From assembly GCA_944321685.1 (NCBI GenBank), contig CALUMH010000002.1:62001-126000 (forward strand): 64,000 nucleotides of DNA, written 5' to 3'. Below are positions 59,598 to 64,000 of this stretch, piece by piece; the stretch's first letter is position 1, and the number at the start of each line of letters is the position of its first letter. The position numbers were made by a program, and so were the translations under genes. The notes beneath the pieces are model-generated. The model made no database searches. It was not told where the DNA came from and saw only the letters and a list, made by a program, of their open reading frames with translations. The DNA comes from an uncultured Muribaculaceae bacterium. Its GTDB lineage: Bacteria; Bacteroidota; Bacteroidia; Bacteroidales; Muribaculaceae.

Positions 59598-61637
59598 TTA
59601 TTTTACTTGGCAGCCCGGTTTCACTTCGCCGTGGGGGCCTATCACCACCAATCGGCCGCCCGCGTCCTCGGCACTCAATATCATGCCTTGCGAGATGATG
59701 CCTTTGAGCTTGCGCGGTTCAAGGTTGGCAATGAAGCACACCTCCTTGCCTATAAGGTCTTCGGGTGCATAGTACTTGGCTATGCCGCTCACTATGGTGC
59801 GGCCACCCAGCCCGTCGTCGATTTTGAATTGCAACAGTTTGTCGGCCTTTGGCACTTTCTGGCAATCGAGCACCTTGCCGACGCGAATGTCGAGCTTGCC
59901 GAAGTCGTCAATCGACACGGCTTGTGCAATCGGTTCGGGGCGGAAATTCTTTATGATATTCTCTTGCTTGATGCGTTCGAGTTTTTGCATTTGTGCATCG
60001 ATAACCGAATCTTCGATTTTCTCGAACAGTAATTCGGGCTTTTCGACTGTACCGCCTGTTGCAAGAATGTCGATGCTGCCAAGTTTATTCCAGTCGGCTT
60101 CGGGCATATTTATCATCTTGCGCAGTTTTTCGGCCGAGAAGGGCAGGAACGGTTCAAATGCAATTGCAAGGTTGGCAGTGATTTGCAGGGCCATGTTTAA
60201 TATGGTTGCCACGCGGCTCATGTCGGTTTTTGCGAGCTTCCACGGCTCGGTGTCGGCAAGGTATTTGTTGCCGATGCGGGCAAGGTTCATTGCATCACGC
60301 AGTGCGTCGCGGAAACGGAAGTGCTCGATATTGCTGCCAAGCGTCTCTTTTACATCTTTAAATTCTTCAAGAGTTTGGCGGTCATAGTCGGTAAGTTCAC
60401 CGCGTTCCGGTACACGTCCTTCAAAATACTTGTGTGTGAGAACGATTGAACGGTTTACGAAGTTGCCGAATATTGCCACAAGCTCGTTGTTGTTGCGGGC
60501 TTGGAAGTCGCGCCAAGTGAAGTCGTTATCTTTGGTCTCGGGCGCATTTGCCGTGAGCACATAGCGCAGCACGTCTTGCTTGCCGGGGAATTCTTCGAGG
60601 TATTCATGTAGCCACACAGCCCAGTTGCGAGAAGTTGAAATTTTGTCTCCTTCAAGGTTGAGGAACTCGTTGGCCGGCACATTCTCGGGCAATTGGTATG
60701 ACCCGTCGGCCATGAGCATGGCCGGGAACACGATGCAGTGGAACACGATGTTGTCTTTGCCTATGAAATTGATTATGCGTGTATCATCGCGTTTCCAGTA
60801 TTCTTCCCAACGGTCGGGGAGCAGCTCTTTGGTATTGGAGATGTAGCCAATCGGGGCATCGAACCACACATACAGCACCTTCCCTTCGGCTCCTTCAACC
60901 GGCACAGGTACGCCCCAGTCGAGGTCACGGCTCACGGCACGCGGTTGCAGGCCCAGGTCGAGCCACGATTTGCATTGCCCATACACGTTAGGCTTCCATT
61001 CCTTGTGGCCTTCAAGTATCCATTGGCGCAACGTCGGTTCCCACTTGTCGAGCGGCAGATACCAGTGTTTGGTCTCCTTTTTCACAGGCTTGCTGCCGGT
61101 GATTGCCGAGTGGGGTTCGATGAGGTCGTTGGCACTGAGCGAGGTTCCGCACTTTTCGCACTGGTCGCCATAGGCATGGTCATATCCGCAGTGAGGGCAG
61201 GTGCCCACAATATAACGGTCGGCGAGGAATTGCCCTGCTTCTTCGTCATAGTATTGCATCGATGTTTTTTCGATAAACTCACCCTTGTCGTATAGACGGC
61301 GGAAGAAGTCGCTTGCCGTTTGGCAGTGTATTTTGCTTGTTGTGCGAGAATAAATGTCGAACGAGATGCCAAGTTGCTCGAACGATTTCTTGATTATGTT
61401 GTGATAACGGTCAACTATGTCCTGTGGGCTTACACCCTCGGCGCGGGCTTTCAGTGTGATTGGCACACCATGCTCGTCGCTGCCGCCTATCATTATCACG
61501 TCCTCGCCCTTCATTCGCAGATAGCGAGTGTAGATGTCGGCAGGAACATACACTCCTGCAAGATGCCCTATGTGTACGGGGCCGTTGGCGTATGGCAACG
61601 CCGTGGTAACGAGAGTACGTGCAAATTTCTTTTCCAT
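59598..61637 (-). CDS. metG: Methionyl-tRNA synthetase
   Basis: 679 residues. Class I synthetase that charges initiator and elongator tRNA-Met. Motifs: [11 protein letters not shown] (15-25; HIGH), the zinc knuckle [17 protein letters not shown] (CxxC...CxxC), FDAPIGYIS and the KMSKS equivalent DKISTS. A C-terminal tRNA-binding (EMAP/Trbp111-like) domain starts near residue 575 ([15 protein letters not shown]), the dimeric long form. Promoter element TAATTTTG at 61661-61668. Followed by the S66 peptidase gene. Confidence 0.98.
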   Translation of the reverse strand: MEKKFARTLVTTALPYANGPVHIGHLAGVYVPADIYTRYLRMKGEDVIMIGGSDEHGVPITLKARAEGVSPQDIVDRYHNIIKKSFEQLGISFDIYSRTTSKIHCQTASDFFRRLYDKGEFIEKTSMQYYDEEAGQFLADRYIVGTCPHCGYDHAYGDQCEKCGTSLSANDLIEPHSAITGSKPVKKETKHWYLPLDKWEPTLRQWILEGHKEWKPNVYGQCKSWLDLGLQPRAVSRDLDWGVPVPVEGAEGKVLYVWFDAPIGYISNTKELLPDRWEEYWKRDDTRIINFIGKDNIVFHCIVFPAMLMADGSYQLPENVPANEFLNLEGDKISTSRNWAVWLHEYLEEFPGKQDVLRYVLTANAPETKDNDFTWRDFQARNNNELVAIFGNFVNRSIVLTHKYFEGRVPERGELTDYDRQTLEEFKDVKETLGSNIEHFRFRDALRDAMNLARIGNKYLADTEPWKLAKTDMSRVATILNMALQITANLAIAFEPFLPFSAEKLRKMINMPEADWNKLGSIDILATGGTVEKPELLFEKIEDSVIDAQMQKLERIKQENIIKNFRPEPIAQAVSIDDFGKLDIRVGKVLDCQKVPKADKLLQFKIDDGLGGRTIVSGIAKYYAPEDLIGKEVCFIANLEPRKLKGIISQGMILSAEDAGGRLVVIGPHGEVKPGCQVK

Positions 61638-61660
61638 ATATCGATTTTACTTATTTCGTG

Positions 61661-61668
61661 CAAAATTA
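61661..61668 (-). promoter_or_regulatory. -7 promoter element of metG
   Basis: Minus-strand TAATTTTG, 23 bp before the ATG at 61637; divergent from the beta-lactamase element 21 bp away. Confidence 0.55.
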
Positions 61669-61689
61669 CAAAATAAAAAACTAAAACCG

Positions 61690-61697
61690 TATATTTG
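61690..61697 (+). promoter_or_regulatory. -7 promoter element of the beta-lactamase gene
   Basis: TATATTTG fits TAnnTTTG, 25 bp before the ATG at 61723. No clear -33 box. Confidence 0.5.
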
Positions 61698-61722
61698 CCA
61701 CACAATAACCTGCCTATTGCAT

Positions 61723-62652
61723 ATGAATTTAATGGTGAATAGCATAAAATCGATTTCCACGTCGTGCCGCCGGGTCTGGGTGGTTGTGACGTGTATTTTT
61801 CTGCCTTTGATGGCAGTTTGTGCCGATGCGGGCAAATTGCATATCGAATTGCAACAATTGGTATCGAAGTATGATGCCATGGTGGGGATTGCCTTGATTA
61901 CAGACCGTGGAGATACCGTCACGGTGAATAATGACGAGCATTATCCGCTTATGAGTGTTATGAAATTGCACCAGGCCGTATATGTTGCGCATTGCCTTGA
62001 TTCTCTCGGCTTGGACATGGGTTATGAGATATGTGTGAATAAAGAAGACTTGAAGCCGAATACTTACAGCCCGTTGCGTGACCGTTATCCCGATGGAGGC
62101 ATAACGTTGACTGTGGGTGAATTGCTATGCTACACCTTGCAGCACAGCGACAACAATGCCTGCGACTTGCTGTTTGACCGATTTGGCCGGCCTGCGGCTG
62201 TAGATGCATATGTGCGCAGCCTTGGGTTTGCTGAATTTGCCATATCGGCTACTGAGGATGATATGCACCGCGACGCGGAATTGTGCCATTCTAATTATTC
62301 CACCCCGCTTGAGGCCGCCCGATTTATCGATTGGTTGTATAACGGTTGTTATGGCGGGGATAATTTGCAATATGTGAGGCAGGTATTGCTTGATTGCCGC
62401 ACCGGTTTGCAGCGAATACCGGCAGGAGTGCCAGCCGATGTGAAAGTGGCACATAAGACTGGTACGAGTGATTGCGATGCATTGGGTCGGTGGGTTGCCG
62501 TGAACGATGTGGCATATGTCATTCTTCCCGATGGTCGCAATTATTCGCTCGTGGTGTTTGTTGGAAATGCGGGTGAAGATTTTGCTGCCGTTGAGCAATT
62601 GATAGCCAATATTTCACGTGAGGTTTATATGTCGGTGAAACAATCACAGTGA
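61723..62652 (+). CDS. Class A beta-lactamase (CepA/CfxA-like subclass A2)
   Basis: 309 residues from ATG at 61723 (ATG at 61732 also possible); the longer frame to 61534 overlaps metG and the promoter. Signal-like hydrophobic segment 17-34 (VWVVVTCIFLPLMAVCAD), so periplasmic. Active-site motifs: S78-V-M-K81 (SxxK), SDN 142-144 (QHSDNNACD), Glu178 in ATEDDMH (general base position) and K245-T-G in VAHKTGTSD. The PLMSV, PNTYSPLRDRYPDGGI and STPLEAA patterns are those of the Bacteroidota A2 group. It probably hydrolyses penicillins/cephalosporins; spectrum cannot be read from sequence. Its 3' end overlaps the convergent nuclease gene by 9 bp. Confidence 0.9.
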   Translation: MNLMVNSIKSISTSCRRVWVVVTCIFLPLMAVCADAGKLHIELQQLVSKYDAMVGIALITDRGDTVTVNNDEHYPLMSVMKLHQAVYVAHCLDSLGLDMGYEICVNKEDLKPNTYSPLRDRYPDGGITLTVGELLCYTLQHSDNNACDLLFDRFGRPAAVDAYVRSLGFAEFAISATEDDMHRDAELCHSNYSTPLEAARFIDWLYNGCYGGDNLQYVRQVLLDCRTGLQRIPAGVPADVKVAHKTGTSDCDALGRWVAVNDVAYVILPDGRNYSLVVFVGNAGEDFAAVEQLIANISREVYMSVKQSQ

Positions 62653-63546
62653 TTGTAATTGTTCAGGTGCAAGGCCTGTTAGTTTGGCGATTTCCGATAC
62701 AGGAAGCCCGGCTGCTTTAAGACTTGTAGCAATTTCCATGGCTTTCCTGGCGGCTCCTTCAGCCAAGCCTTCGCTACGACCTTTTTCCAGCCCTTCGGCG
62801 AGGCCTTCGGCATGACCTTTCTTCTCGGCTGTGGTTATTACGCTGTACATATCGCGGAAATTCTTCAAGCTCTCTTCATAATTGCTCAGTTCCGAGGGAG
62901 AGAACCGTGCGATTTCGGCGGCCTCGAAAAGGCGGTTGAAGATTCGTTCCTGCAAAGCGGCCGGTCGCTCAAAGAGTGAAGACAGATTCTTCAATACAAA
63001 CAGCCACTTGTCAAACATTGTCACCAACTGGTCTTCCCGTTTGTTGAACTTGGGCATTTCAAGGTAAATAAAAGTGAGCTTGTCGTAGAAAACCTCGTGG
63101 GTTTCGGTGTCGAGCAGCTTTATTTCATGCTTGAAGTCGCTTCTGCCCGAGTTGGAGAAAGTGAAATTAAGGATGCCCACCGTATATACGGCTTTAAGTT
63201 CGTAATCCCAAGTTCCGCGCCTTGCTTGCTCCCTGATAGGGAATGTAGTGTAGTAAATGCTGCGGTCTTTGAAAAATTCCTGTTCCCCCTTTTGCATCTC
63301 CACGAGGAATTTTTCACCACATTCGTTTTCGCAATATACGTCGAATACGGACTTTCGGTCTAATTCGAGGCTCCCGAGTTGTTCGGAGTTCAGGTATGTT
63401 ATATCGCGCACCACTTCTCTGCCCGAGAACAGAGCATTGAGGAAACTGATGAGCAATTCCTTGTTCATGGCCGTGCCAAACAGTTTCTTGAATCCGAAGT
63501 CGGTATAAGGGTTGATATACCGTTCCCTCATAATGTCGCCTATCAT
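62644..63546 (-). CDS. Rpn-type PD-(D/E)XK nuclease family protein
   Basis: 300 residues (alternative start at 63531, MRERYINPY). PDDEXK_2 / recombination-promoting nuclease group: NPYTDFGFKKLFG (12-24), KSVFDVYCENECG and KFLVEMQKGEQ (the D...ExQ/K active-site region), FFKDRSIYYTTF. The C-terminus has a repetitive charged stretch (GHAEGLAEGLEKGRSEGLAE) then LAKLTGL-like helix residues, as is typical. Often called a transposase but without transposase signatures; usually multi-copy in gut Bacteroidales. A possible phase-variable or defence role is known only for some relatives. Convergent overlap with the beta-lactamase gene. Confidence 0.88.
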   Translation of the reverse strand: MIGDIMRERYINPYTDFGFKKLFGTAMNKELLISFLNALFSGREVVRDITYLNSEQLGSLELDRKSVFDVYCENECGEKFLVEMQKGEQEFFKDRSIYYTTFPIREQARRGTWDYELKAVYTVGILNFTFSNSGRSDFKHEIKLLDTETHEVFYDKLTFIYLEMPKFNKREDQLVTMFDKWLFVLKNLSSLFERPAALQERIFNRLFEAAEIARFSPSELSNYEESLKNFRDMYSVITTAEKKGHAEGLAEGLEKGRSEGLAEGAARKAMEIATSLKAAGLPVSEIAKLTGLAPEQLQSL

Positions 63547-63637
63547 AATAGAGTTCTTTTCCTACAAAGTAACGAAATTTTTTACATTTATCCATATATT
63601 ATATAGCAACGGTGTGTACTTTTTTCAATCTGACAAA

Positions 63638-63679
63638 ATAGTGCAAAAAGCTGATATTATAGTGTAATTTTTGATGGGA
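63638..63679 (+). repeat. Two direct repeats at 21-bp spacing upstream of the glycoside hydrolase gene
   Basis: ATAGTGCAAAAAGCTGAT (from 63638) and ATAGTGTAATTTTTGAT (from 63659) share ATAGTG-y-AA and a TGAT about 14 bp later; offset exactly 21 bp (two helical turns). They lie just upstream of the TAATTTTG box at 63689-63696, a position fit for an activator. Confidence 0.5.
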
Positions 63680-63688
63680 AACAGATTT

Positions 63689-63696
63689 TAATTTTG
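63689..63696 (+). promoter_or_regulatory. -7 promoter element of the glycoside hydrolase gene
   Basis: TAATTTTG, 33 bp before the ATG at 63730. The nearest TTTG upstream (63670-63673) is only 15 bp away, shorter than the usual 19-21, suggesting an activator-dependent promoter. Confidence 0.5.
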
Positions 63697-63729
63697 CATC
63701 CGTAATAAACCTAAAAAGTACAACCTAAA

Positions 63730-64000
63730 ATGTCTAAACGATTTACCATATTGGCAGTTGTGGCTGCATCATTGTTCTTTGTCGCAACTTCATGCGGCAA
63801 TTCCGGCGATAAACAATCTGTAGAGGAGAAACTTTCGGGATTCGTGACAGTAAAAGACGGAAGTTTTTATATCGACGGCAAACCTTATAAATACATAGGT
63901 GCGAATTTTTGGTATGGAGCAATACTGGCCTCGGAAGGCCGTGGAGGAGACCGTGGCAGGCTTGAAGCCGAACTCGACACGTTGCAGGCAATGGGCATTG
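63730..64000 (+). CDS. Lipoprotein glycoside hydrolase, GH5 mannanase-like (N-terminal part)
   Basis: First 90 residues; cut by the window edge. Lipoprotein signal peptide MSKRFTILAVVAASLFFVAT then SC (Cys22), with GNSGDK following, so likely an envelope or surface enzyme. From residue about 38, FVTVKDGSFYIDGKPYKYIG and NFWYGAILASEGRGGDRGRL are typical of the first strand of GH5 subfamily 7 beta-1,4-mannanases and similar cellulase-family hydrolases; catalytic Glu residues lie beyond the edge. Possibly part of a mannan-use locus, with the paired 21-bp repeats upstream as regulator sites. The family is inferred from a short stretch. Confidence 0.7.
   Translation, partial: MSKRFTILAVVAASLFFVATSCGNSGDKQSVEEKLSGFVTVKDGSFYIDGKPYKYIGANFWYGAILASEGRGGDRGRLEAELDTLQAMGI

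Noticed and set aside
62644..63546. Transposase (common database name for this family)
   Set aside because: Only PD-(D/E)XK nuclease-like motifs are visible; there is no transposase catalytic triad or terminal inverted repeats nearby.

Overview
The window looks like chromosomal DNA from a gut-type member of the order Bacteroidales (phylum Bacteroidota). Muribaculaceae is my tentative family guess, from gene order and moderate GC only. The supporting evidence is: many copies of the Bacteroidota -7 promoter element TAnnTTTG, some with a TTTG about 19-21 bp upstream; almost no Shine-Dalgarno sequences; BACON-type domains; N-terminal-rubredoxin rubrerythrin; DUF1703- and DUF4143-type ATPases; and a complete division/peptidoglycan (dcw) cluster of the Bacteroidota type. 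I see no rRNA, tRNA, CRISPR array or intact insertion sequence.

Layout. 1-4.7 kb (minus): SUI1/YciH factor, AddA-type helicase-nuclease, and the start of a probable AAA+ ATPase cut by the window edge. 4.8-7.0 kb (minus): glycyl-tRNA synthetase with an FKBP lipoprotein. 7.2-12.9 kb (plus): a DUF1703-type ATPase/nuclease followed by argG-argC-argD-proC. 13.0-15.2 kb (minus): membrane pyrophosphatase. 15.5-16.7 kb (plus): LOG-family protein and cobalamin adenosyltransferase, followed by an inverted pair of palindromes. 16.9-19.1 kb (minus): AT-rich DUF4143-type ATPase coupled to a short-chain dehydrogenase, with 33-bp tandem repeats upstream. 19.4-22.4 kb (plus): a three-gene LegB / ATP-grasp / NeuB nonulosonate-type cassette behind two near-identical promoter repeats. 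22.5-25.1 kb (plus): a membrane protein with two Rossmann-like regions and a diverged RyR-like tail, overlapping a small canonical RyR-domain protein. 25.1-27.6 kb (minus): copper P-type ATPase with a CopZ-like C-terminal domain. 27.7-29.8 kb (plus): a lipoprotein, then PerR-like regulator and rubrerythrin.

29.9-41.0 kb (minus) is the most unusual part: nine tightly packed genes, with gaps of 3-23 bp, that encode a zinc-ribbon/FHA protein, a Ser/Thr kinase-FHA protein, a MotB/ExbD-like and a MotA/TolQ-like channel pair, an FHA-TM-trypsin-like protease, a secreted protein, a PP2C phosphatase with a membrane anchor, a second membrane-anchored kinase, and a secreted BACON-domain protein. It reads as one envelope-spanning phospho-signalling machine coupled to an ion-driven motor. 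I do not recognise it as a named system.

41.5-58.6 kb (plus): rsmH-ftsL-ftsI-murE-mraY-murD-ftsW-murG-murC-ftsQ-ftsA-ftsZ, then yqeY and serS; mraZ and ddl are absent from the cluster. 58.7-61.6 kb (minus): metG and an S66 peptidase. 61.7-64.0 kb: a class A beta-lactamase, a convergent Rpn-type nuclease, and the start of a lipoprotein glycoside hydrolase resembling GH5 mannanases.

All function calls are from reading motifs and remembered family features; no database search was run. Start sites are choices based on family fit, promoter position and overlap with neighbours.
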